From Phytophthora colocasiae (Eukaryota > Oomycota > Peronosporomycetes > Peronosporales > Peronosporaceae): a stretch of DNA of 64,000 bases. Below the pieces are notes generated by a model, which was not told where the DNA came from, made no database searches, and saw nothing but the letters and a program-made list of their open reading frames with translations. A program made the translations under genes and the position numbers. Location of the stretch: NCBI GenBank assembly GCA_018806915.1, contig JAGKQI010000031.1, positions 806,001-870,000 of the forward strand. Direction: 5' to 3'. Below are positions 31,545 through 40,800 of the stretch, one piece after another (within the stretch, counting starts at the first letter, position 1; the number at the start of each line of letters is the position of its first letter).

Positions 31545-32220
31545 TTAGCAATGGTCGACCCTCTCAATCCCGGATACGGGACATTCCCCCCGACTAGAAG
31601 TTGCCGTCCTCGGAGGACGCCAAGTTGGACCTCGTCGGCCAGTCCTCGCAAGCGTTCCGGTCATGCCCAAGTCAGCGTCCGAGGCGTCTCCATGTGCCTG
31701 GGAACGGCAAGTCCACGCTGGAACACCAGCGCCAAAATCTCCATCATGATCTTCATCCGACGAGGAGGAGGCCTCAACCTCTTCTTCTACCGGTGGCTTC
31801 ACTCGAGTATGAGTCACAGCTTCTTTAGGCGCAGGATGCTGTCTTCCTCCGCGCACTAACGTTCCGAAGCGTTCCTTTGAACGCTGTCCAAAGCGTCTTC
31901 AATGATCCCTCGAGGGGCAATCTTCCGCAACCGACCATCCCGATCCCCAAGACCCCATCCGTGCGTAACCAAGCCGACCCCTCCTACGATCTGTGAAACC
32001 AGGCGTCCCTGTGCCGTCCGATTCCAGTAGTAACCCGAAACATTTAGGACCACTAGAGCGACGACGACCCCCATGGCTCCACACAACACGAACTCCAAGA
32101 CGTCGAACAGCAGCATTGGGATGTGGATAACCATTGATAACGCGAGGAGCGTGGCCCAACACAAACCCTGGACGCCTCCATAGACACGCTTCCAAGCATT
32201 GGTGCAACCTTATCTCCACG
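31545..32220 (-). CDS. Hypothetical membrane protein fragment
   Basis: I do not recognise this. The minus strand reads AWKRVYGGVQGLCWATLL, two hydrophobic segments (IHIPMLLFDVLEFVLC and GVVVALVVLNVSGYYW) and then a polar region ending at 31856. An adjoining +1 frame (31856-31545) is acidic/Ser-rich (EEEVEASSSSDEDHD). It may be one exon plus a frameshifted tail, or chance. No start is evident. Confidence 0.35.
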
Positions 32221-32223
32221 CTA

Positions 32224-34556
32224 AGCAGTAGCGTTCCACCGAGGCACAAGTCTCGAGCACAAGGTCAGGACCGTGGTAAACATCGGTGGTCTGTTGACGT
32301 TACTCTTCACCGGTGCAGTTCTTGGAATGGCGTCTACGCAGCAAAATTGGAAAAATCGTTCGTTCATTTTAAGCGTGTCTCCTTTGACGCGCTTTTTGGT
32401 GACTTTGCATTTGACAATGCTGTATTTGGATGGTGAACGAAGCAAACCACCATTCCCACTGACAGTTGCAAACTGGTTGCTGTCTGCTGTTCCTATTGTG
32501 GTGCTACTGGTGTGGCTGAAACAGAGTCAAAGCAACCAACCTCTCACTCTAGAAGTTGGACCTGATCACCAACTACAAGTGAAGGTTGAACGCTATGTGA
32601 GACGCCTCCTCGAAGTGCTTCGCGTCTCCTGAGTATCGCTTACGGAGTGCTGTTCTACGTGGTTCTGTCCGGCGTTCTCATGAGCTGGTTGCTATTGGAG
32701 GCTCAAGCAATGGGCTCGTCCTCGATATGGCGAGAAGTACAGCGTGCGTTTGTGGTGTAGTGGATCCGCTGGAATGAGCAGGGATCCAACGTTCACACAC
32801 GGCGCCCAGACACTGACTAACGGAGGGGGTACTCCGATAACCGTGGGGTTGCTGAGGCTCACCTTGTGTACCCGTCAGTGGGCGGTATCTGCTCTCTCAG
32901 GAACGGGAGACTGTACACAGGCGTGGGGGCTTGAACGTCCTTGGCGGGGACTTGGGAGGTTGGACTTGCGTGGGTATTCCTGCACACAGGTCCTGGTTGG
33001 GGGGGTCTTGGTCTTGGACTCGAAGATCTTGTGGATCCTTGGATCCGGGGTTGCCTTGATGGGTGTGGGGTCCTTTTCCTTTCCTTTACTGTCTTGCTTG
33101 CCGCCTCCTGTAGCGGTTGGTCTTGAGGGTGTTGAGAGGTCGAGGGATCCTACGGTTAAGCAGTCAACACCGTTGGATCCGGGGTCTTCACTTAGCGTAA
33201 GGTAAGTCGGCCAAATCGGGGATCCGGTCTTAGCTGTAGCTAGGTGTGCGAAGAAACTTGCAGGTAGACTAAGGGGAGGCCAATACACTATCCTCTTCCC
33301 TTGTCTGAGGTCCTGAAGAAAACCACTTGCGCGCTAGAAGGTAAATTCGACTCTCTGATTTATGGTTATCCAGTTTCTCATCCTGTACCCTATCTTTCCC
33401 ATCGCAAATCTCTATCTTAAGTCATGCTGGCTCTCCGGCATCTGCTTCACCTCGTTGACGTCTTGGATCGTGAGGATCCGAGCCTGGATCCTAGAATCCG
33501 ACCTCCGGATCCGAGGATCTTGGATCTGGATCTTGGGATCTTGGATCTTGAGGATCCCGGATCCTGAGTCTCGGATCCCGGATCTTGGGATCTCGGATCT
33601 CGAGGATCCCGGATCCTGGGTCTTGGATCTGGATCCCGGGATCTTGGATCTTGAGGATCCGGCTTCAGGATCCGAGGATCTTGGATCTGGATCTTGGGAT
33701 CTTGGATCTTGAGGATCCCGGATCCTGAGTCCTGGATCTGGATCTTGGGTCTGAAAGGATCCGCACTTAGGACTTCCGGATCCGCCCTTAGGACTTCCGG
33801 ATCCGCACTTAGGACCGCCGGATCCGCACTTAAGGACTGCCGGATCCGCACTTAAGACCGCCGGATCCGCACTTAGGACCACCGGATCCGCACTTAGAAC
33901 CACCGGATCCGCACTTAGAACTGTGGGATCCGAACGTAGGTCAGCTAGGCCAAGTGGGTCCTAACTGAGGATCCGCCCTAGAATAGGTACCCAGTTCCAG
34001 GGACCTGTCCTTATCATAGCACCACTGTCGCACGTCACCCATCATCGTGGTCGTTCTGCGTCGTATCCGGTTTGATTTGAACCCACTTCACCACACGTTT
34101 GTTTTTCTGCTGTTAGTGAACATCGCCTTCTTCGGTACTGGCAATGTGGCAAGTATGAGCAGCTTCGAGATCTCGTCCACTTACCGTTTCGTCACAGTAT
34201 TTGCACCTTTCACTATGGGAGCTCTGCTAGTTGGCAAGATCCTCATCCCGTTCATGTTGGTGGCATGTACGTTCCACCTGGTTCTCCTACTCCCGTCAGC
34301 TTCGTCCTCAAATGTTAAGAAGCCTCGACTACCTGCTACGCGCTATTTCCTGTTGGTTGTGGCCTTGTCGGACGTCCTTGCACTTCATTTCCTCTTTCTG
34401 GTCAAGAACGAAGGCAGCTGGAAGGAAATCGGTAACTCCATCTCGATGTTTGGTATCGTGAATGCACAAATCCCGTTACTGTTCCTGTTGGCTCGTGCCT
34501 TCGTCCAGGGTCTGTCAACTTCGGAGATGGTTAGTCATGACAAGAAAAGTCAATAG
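32224..34556 (+). pseudogene. PIG-N (GPI ethanolamine phosphate transferase 1) C-terminal region, split
   Basis: PIG-N/Mcd4 is an ER multi-pass enzyme that adds ethanolamine phosphate to the first mannose of the GPI anchor. Here 32224-32756 encodes membrane helices with RRLLEVLR ... GVLFYVVLSGVLMSWLLLE. After a 1290-bp interruption, 34047-34556 continues with LLLVNIAFFGTGNVASMSSF, STYRFVTVFAPF and FLVKNEGSWKEIGNSIS, hallmark sequence of the family C-terminus. A frame change near 32630 is also present. The catalytic N-terminal half is absent, so this is a 5'-truncated, interrupted copy. Confidence 0.85.
32757..34046. mobile_element. GGATCC-rich non-coding insertion inside PIG-N
   Basis: This 1290-bp block has no protein domain. 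It is packed with ggatcc/ggatct motifs. A right-hand array (33770-33930) has about nine ~20-bp units of the form ccggatccgcacttaggac, and a middle part (33470-33760) alternates ggatctt and ggatccc. Five bases gtggt flank it on both sides (32752-32756, 34047-34051), where the PIG-N frame resumes. No clear TIR or TG...CA ends were found. The sub-terminal array suggests a nonautonomous DNA element, but the class is unassigned. Confidence 0.65.
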
Positions 34557-34776
34557 AGAACACCTAGCCAAATTACAGGTTCAACGTTGAAGTCAATCAT
34601 TATTTGGTTGATTAAAACTGTACCGCGGGCGAGCCCTCTATCGAGGCCTCTGGCGAATGGGATCTTTTAGCTTCTAGATGCAACACAGTTTGGGGATACT
34701 AGTAATTTTAAAGGTATTAATATTAAAAGAGATATCAATGCGTTAGATGAATGGCGTTTACCCTTGCTACTCAATC

Positions 34777-35163
34777 AATCTGCCCCACTAGCCGACGCGT
34801 GAGAGGATAGCTGCATCTTCAATTCAGTGATAATAATACGAAGTTCTGCGGTATCGCGAAGTGATTTCTCCAGTGCTGCCTGTGAAACTCGTGTCATTTC
34901 TTTCTCGACTTCACATCGCTTTTTCCATTCTGCAAATGCTAATTCGTAGTCATCCCTGGTTTTCTTCTCGTCAAGAATTGCAACGACTCGGGTGGTTCCA
35001 GCTTGGTTAGGGTCATGCTCACGCTTCCGTCCTTCTTCTCCTTGTGGTCCATTCCACCCCTGCAGGAACTGACGTTCCGATATCGCGACAAGAATCTGAC
35101 GCTGCCAGTGCGGACAGCAAAACTGTGTGACGAAGCGGCCTTGAGGTCCTGCTCACTCTGTTT
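34777..35163 (-). CDS. Hypothetical coiled-coil protein, C-terminal exon
   Basis: I do not recognise this. The minus strand has an open frame of ~128 codons with QFLQGWNGPQGEEGRKR and then a helical, charged tail ELAFAEWKKRCEVEKEMTR ... SLRDTAELRIIITELKMQL, likely coiled coil, ending at TGA near 34777. The frame opens after a candidate 3' splice site (gagcag). The N-terminal exons are not visible; upstream sequence is cut by the gypsy insertion at 35472. Confidence 0.4.
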
Positions 35164-35471
35164 TCGTTGTGCGTTGATTGCACAGCGATAATACATTTAT
35201 ATCCAGCGTTTGCGCTCCGTAATTACGTTCTTACATGAACACGCTACCTCCAAACAGCTTCAAAACCACTTTTCAATTCAAAATTCATCAGGTTCGTTAT
35301 AGGTCCCTTGTTCCTTAAGCCAGCTCCCACCAAAAGAGTTGCGCCACCACTGTCTCAAATGCTGCAGCAACACCACTGCGACACCGGTGCAGCAGCAGTG
35401 TACAATCGTCCTCCAGCGCTACCACGATCTGCACAACACCGTGCTCCAAACCCCATCGGCAACATCACTGC

Positions 35472-35883
35472 TGCAGCGGGGCTGCGTAGGTGTGCACGGC
35501 ACAGAGGAAGTTTAGTTGACTCGTAGAGTCCTGCTTGCAAGGCACTAGCCTTCGGTTCTATACAAGAACCAAGTAGTCCACTAAATACGGGACTCACACA
35601 ATCAGTGTCCCTATAATAAAGGAACTAACACTAATTATGTAAAATGCAAAACTGATTTTTATTGATTTTATTGCCCTAATCCTAAATGTAACGGATTTAG
35701 TATCTAACATACTAAATCCTAGTCTAAATGCAATGTGTGGCTCTGAGCTAACTGCCAACAAGTGGCTACATATGTGACGTGTGGGAAACACGATGTGTCA
35801 TACACAGATCTGTGACTTGTGCTAGTCGGTGTGTACCACACCAACTGCAGCCAAGGCGCGCAGCGCCGTGTAACCCCGTTACA
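35472..35883 (-). repeat. 3' LTR of gypsy copy C
   Basis: This 412-bp LTR is preceded on the element side by the PPT at 35884-35896 (rc of cctcccccacc). It matches the 5' LTR except for three substitutions at element positions 7-10. Confidence 0.93.
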
Positions 35884-36178
35884 CCCTCCCCCACCAAACC
35901 GTGGATACGCAGTATCTACAACTGCAGACATAACTGCCTTGTCAAGGCCTGTCACCGGCAACTTTCCGATAAAAGAACTCTCTCGACGAGAGTGCGCGTG
36001 CGCGCTGGCTCAACGAGCACATTCTCCCATTCGCCCCAGCGAGCCTACCGCTCCTCGGGCATCCCGTGTTCTGTCTTCACAGCCTCAGCGCCTCCGCGCT
36101 TCCCCGCCTGAGCCCTCGGCTCCTCTCACGCTCTCCGTCTCGGAGTACTTCGCGGCGTCCCGCCTTCGCTACGGAGCG

Positions 36179-37822
36179 ATGTTCAAGAGCAGCCCGACCA
36201 CAAGTGGTAGTGGTGGCTCGCCGTTCGAGTACACGACAGCATCGCCGACGCGCGACCTGCGTCGCTCTCCTGCCGAGGACGGCGAGATCGAAGTGGACTA
36301 CGAGGAGTCCGTACCGGGCGATGCCCCTGCGTCTCCTGCTCCTGCGAGCCCTCGGACGACTCGATCTGAGCAGCGCTCTCCACGCGATCCGCGTCGGTAT
36401 TCCATTCCACGGCAATTGCGACAGCCCAATCCGTTCCCTGAGGGACCCTCGAGCCTGGTGCTCAACGCATTGCGCGACGCGCCACCACTTCCTGCTCGCG
36501 ATGAGCCCGAACCGCCCGGAGGCGTAGAGGTGACGATCTCCAACCCGCTCGATGAGGCGCAGGAGGCCTCCATGAGCAGTCCCCCAGGGACGCGTCGACC
36601 GGTTCCTCGGAGTATCGTAGGGACTTCGTCGCGGCGCGACTACGGCTTCGAGCCTCGTGACTCTGCAGAGCAGGTGAAACAATTGATGGCCCAGCCAAAC
36701 CTGCATGGTTACACCATAGGCGGACCTCCTCGCACGGTGGCTGAGACTCAGCAGCGGCAGGGGCTCCATGAGCGTTTCTTGACCCCGCAGGTGTGCACAC
36801 TCGCCGAGTATCGGCAACGCTTAGATAAGCAACGACGACGGGAGTCTGTGCCTCAGATGAGGACTTATCCACTCCTGCTCCAAACCGGAGAGACCACCCG
36901 GGACTACATGGTCCATGTGGCCACCTGGGCCGAGGCTTCACGGAAGCTCGCGTCGTTCGACCGGCTAATGGAGAGCTGCGCCGAGGTGGACGTCCGCCTC
37001 GCTCGAGGTCTACTCTTTCAGTACGCGAAGGTACGCGTGCGGCCTGGCCGCTTTCCTCGCCACACAACGGCAGTGGCTCCTGCCTCTCAGACCACCCTCC
37101 CTGCTTCGCAGGACGCTCCTCCAGTCTCCGAGGGAGACTCGCTGGCTATGCCAGCCACGGACCAGAGCCTGAGCTCGGCTGCTAGTCCGTCAGCTTCTCA
37201 CACTAGTGGTGAGAAGCGGGTGTCGACCGAGTGGTCGACCTCGAGCCCTTCGGGCGCCTCCGATCTTCGCGATCAAAAGCGTCCACGACGTCAGGGCAGT
37301 CCTGCCTCAGTGGCCCTTCGAACTCCCACGAGTTTTGGGAATGAGGATACCCACGCCACTTCACCAGATACTGGTTTTGACTACGATGGCGACGCCGCGC
37401 CATCAGGCGCTCCACGTGGTAGTGGGGAGTCCCCTGCTCATCGAGCAACGGCGGAGGAGGCCGATTCGCTGCGGAACGCAGTACTCGATGAGTGTGATGA
37501 GCGCTATCTGTCGCATCGCGCCTGGTACCAACTCGATCACTCGATCGGTACTCTCCAGAGTCAGACTCAGTCCCTTCAAGGGAACGTGGAGAGCGTTTGG
37601 CATTCACATGCCCGTCTCGCTCACGACATGGAGGAGATTGAGAGCCGTGTGGCTTGGCTCGAAGGGCCTCAGTCCCTGACCGCTCGCCTGCATCAGCAGG
37701 AGCTTCAGCTCGCTGAGCTGCGGGGTCAGGTGACGTTGCTGCTGCAGATGACGCAGCCTGGGCGCGTGCCGTCGGCGCCAGCGCCTCCGCGTTCACCCCC
37801 GCGGGGTCCCGATATGGCTTAA
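36179..37822 (+). CDS. Antisense ORF in gypsy copy C 3' region, overlapping pol
   Basis: The 547-aa ORF starts MFKSSPTTSGSGG. Residues 1-180 are Pro/Ser/Arg-rich and likely disordered. Residues ~190-300 look globular (FLTPQVCTLAEYRQRL, YPLLLQTGETTRDYMVH, ARGLLFQYAKVRVRPGRF). A basic patch DQKRPRRQ follows. Residues ~440-520 form a predicted coiled coil (LDHSIGTLQSQTQSLQ, MEEIESRVAWLEG, LQLAELRGQVTLLLQM). The last 620 bp overlap pol on the opposite strand, across its linker and chromodomain. I know no matching family. An in-frame upstream ATG at 35819 lies in the LTR. The length and globular part argue for a real gene, but function is unknown. Confidence 0.55.
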   Translation: MFKSSPTTSGSGGSPFEYTTASPTRDLRRSPAEDGEIEVDYEESVPGDAPASPAPASPRTTRSEQRSPRDPRRYSIPRQLRQPNPFPEGPSSLVLNALRDAPPLPARDEPEPPGGVEVTISNPLDEAQEASMSSPPGTRRPVPRSIVGTSSRRDYGFEPRDSAEQVKQLMAQPNLHGYTIGGPPRTVAETQQRQGLHERFLTPQVCTLAEYRQRLDKQRRRESVPQMRTYPLLLQTGETTRDYMVHVATWAEASRKLASFDRLMESCAEVDVRLARGLLFQYAKVRVRPGRFPRHTTAVAPASQTTLPASQDAPPVSEGDSLAMPATDQSLSSAASPSASHTSGEKRVSTEWSTSSPSGASDLRDQKRPRRQGSPASVALRTPTSFGNEDTHATSPDTGFDYDGDAAPSGAPRGSGESPAHRATAEEADSLRNAVLDECDERYLSHRAWYQLDHSIGTLQSQTQSLQGNVESVWHSHARLAHDMEEIESRVAWLEGPQSLTARLHQQELQLAELRGQVTLLLQMTQPGRVPSAPAPPRSPPRGPDMA

Positions 37823-40800
37823 GCAAGCCGACGTAGAACACGGGGTGTGTTCGCATCCGCTTTGGCAAGTCAAGCGTGTATGCCAGGCCCTTCTTGGCCA
37901 CGACCGTAAACGGTCCGATGAAGCGCGGACGCAATTTCGTCTTAAAGACACTCGACACTGCATGTGTAGGTAGGTTCTTAGCGTTTAATAAAACTTGGTC
38001 ACCGACCTTAAATTCCCACATATTGCCTCTGCCTTTTGCATCAGCTTGTTCCTTCTGAACGTCTTGGCTTTCGGCCATCGCGTCACGCACACGGCGTAAT
38101 ACGCTCAATCTCACCGAGAGGAAGTCATCGACTTGTTTACGCACAGCAGAAGGGCTGATATCAGCAAGCTCGGCGTCGAGCGACGGCATAGCCTCTCCCC
38201 CACTAAGCCCGAGGTCACCGCGTGGCGGAGTGAGCGGGACGCGCGGATGCGCAAGTCCGTTCACGTAGAACGGGGTGAAGCCTGTCGAGGCATGCACCGC
38301 ATTGTTCATGGAGAACTCCACGAGAGGAAGCATAGCGCTCCAACGCTTCGGCGTTTCAGCGCATATGCTGCGGAGGATGTCCTCCAGGACGCGATTGACG
38401 CGTTCAGTCTGACCGTCGGTCTGCGGATGATCCGTCGTGGACATATCCAGTCGAGTGCCAAGCACTTTAAAGACGGACGTCCAGAAGTGACCCGTGAAAC
38501 GGGGGTCTCGATCCGAGACAATGGTCTCTGGCAGCCCATGCTGGCGGAAGACCCGATCGATAAAGATCGTCGCTGTACCAGCGCCATCGACGGAGTCCGG
38601 CACCGCCGCTAGGTGAGCCATCTTGCTCAGACGGTCAACAAAGACCACAACGCCCTGGTTGCCTGCCGAATCCTTCGGCAGGCCAAACACAAAGTCCATA
38701 CTCATGGACTGCCAACACCCAGAGGGTACAGGTAAGCTCGCCAAAGGCGCTGCCGCATGCGGTGAGGGTTTAACCCGCTGACACGTCTCACACGTGTGCA
38801 CATATGTGCTGACCCACTTGTACATCTTTGGCCACCAGTACATGGAGCTCACCGAGCCGTAGGTCTTCTCACGACCGAGGTGGCCGCTTGTGGGTGTGTC
38901 GTGGGCCTCATAGAGGATACGATACTTCAGGTCCTCATCGTGAGGAACCACCACACGTGGTGGGTCATCCTGACCCGTGCTGTAGTACAGCAGACCACCT
39001 TCCAGGCTATAGCGCTGGAGTCTCGCCTTTAGGCGTCGTGACAGAGTCACCTCTGAGTCCTTAAACTCATCGCTCCCTAGAGCTTGAAGCAGCGCGACAC
39101 AAGAGTCGTCCTGAGCGTACGCCGCTCGAACCATGTCCGTCACGGACGACGTCACAGAGGTGACATGAGATAACTCATAGTCCGGGCGGCGGGATAGCGC
39201 GTCAGCGAGGACGTTCTGCCTGCCAGGCTTGTACTTCACCTCGAAGTTATACTCCGCAAAGAAGGAGAGCCATCGGGCCATCCTCTGCGAGAGGTGAGGC
39301 GACTGCGTCGCTGTGCGTAGTGACGCATGATCCGTGTAGATCACAAACGGCTTGGAGCCGAGCAGGTGAACCCTGAATTTGACGAGAGCGTACTTCATCG
39401 CAAGTAGCTCCTTGTCATGAACTGGATAGTTCTTCTCAGCAGCCTTGAGCTGCCGAGACTCAAACGCAATGACGCGTTCGCGCCCGTCGGCGTCCGCTTG
39501 TAGCAAAGCACTGCCGATGGCAAAGTCCGAGGCGTCACAGACGACGATGAACGGACGATCGGGGTCTGGCAACGCCAGTATCGGAGCCTGAAGCAGGCTA
39601 TCCTTGATACGAGTGAACGCACTCTCGTGCTCAGCACGCCATACCCATTCGGCATCCTTCTTAAGGAGATCCGACAGTGGCCGAGCCAACTCAGCGTAGT
39701 TCTCGCTGTACTTGTGCAAGTAGTTGGCCAAGCCCAGCCACTTACGCAAATCCTTCTGGTTCAAGGGAACCGGCCAGTCCACAATGGCCTTGACCTTTGC
39801 TGGATCAGCACGAAGGCCATGCTTCCCAATGAAGCACCCTAGGAAGGGGATTTCTTCCGCGCCAAAGACGCACTTGTCCGCGTTGGCGTACAATTTGTTC
39901 GTGCGCATGCACTCGAGCACAGCTCTCACGTGTTCCACGTGCACCTCAACGTCAGTCTTGCCGTGTTCGGCCTGACTGTGGACGAACACGTCGTCAAAGT
40001 ACGTCTGTGCGAATGCCCGTAGGGGCCTGAACAACTGCGTCACTAGACGATTGAACGTTGCAGGCGCATTCGACAGCCCTTGGGGCATGACGAGCCACTC
40101 CCAGAGCATACCGCTCGGGGTGCTCACCGCCGGAAGCGGAATATCACTGGCTCGCATGAGTAGCTGATAGTAGCCATCGACTAAGTCGAGCGCACTGTAC
40201 ATGGTGCAACCCACCATGTTGTTCTGAAGAACATCCTTCCTAGGAATCGGCGTCTGCGCCGGAATCCTGGCAGCGTTGAGCTTGTTAAAAGCGTGAACGA
40301 TACGCCACTTGCCATTCGGCTTTCTGACACAGAACGTTGGTGCAGAGTGCGGAGACTTGCTCTCGCGCACGAGACCCGCAGCGTGCTTCGGCCGGAAGAA
40401 GGCGTCAATGACGTCGCATTGCTCTTTGGGAAGAGGCCACTGCCGGGTTACGCAGTATTTAGTTCCGGGAACTAAGTCGATCTCATGACGCACGCCTCGG
40501 TCAGGAGGCAGGCCACTCGGTGGTTCCTTCGAGACAACGTCTCCATACTCCTTCAGCAAGGAGTAGAAGGGATCCGAGGGATTCTTGAGGATCTCCGATC
40601 CACTCCTGGCGTTCAACGCCTTCTTGACTTCGGCCAAGACGGACTCGTCAACGAGGGACGATGAGTTTAACTCCTCTTCAGGTCGAACGATGACTACCTC
40701 GGCGAGTTTGCCAGCCTTCAAGGCATCGCCAAAGTCGGCGAACGACATCTCTTCTAGCTCAAGGAGCTTGTCAACACTCGGCAGTTCGTCCAACAGGACG

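Noticed and set aside
31491..31859. Plus-strand 122-aa ORF
   Set aside because: No domain and opposite to an equally open minus frame; neither is convincing, so only the minus membrane-like frame was listed with low confidence.
33412..33903. Overlapping minus-strand ORFs of 134-163 aa rich in Asp-Pro-Arg-Ser
   Set aside because: They are translations of the GGATCC-type repeats in three frames; no domain, and all frames stay open because of the repeat.
33770..33930. CRISPR array
   Set aside because: Units are contiguous ~20-bp tandem repeats without unique spacers, in a eukaryotic transposon-like block; no cas genes.
32757..34046. The PIG-N interruption as a spliceosomal intron
   Set aside because: At the frame junctions there is no AG acceptor before tggtcg and the length and repeat content are unlike the 60-120 bp introns seen in this window; a gtggt direct repeat flanks it instead.
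35819..36178. Longer 667-aa start for the gypsy antisense ORF
   Set aside because: The extra 120 codons begin in the LTR and look like translated non-coding sequence; the start at 36179 was preferred.
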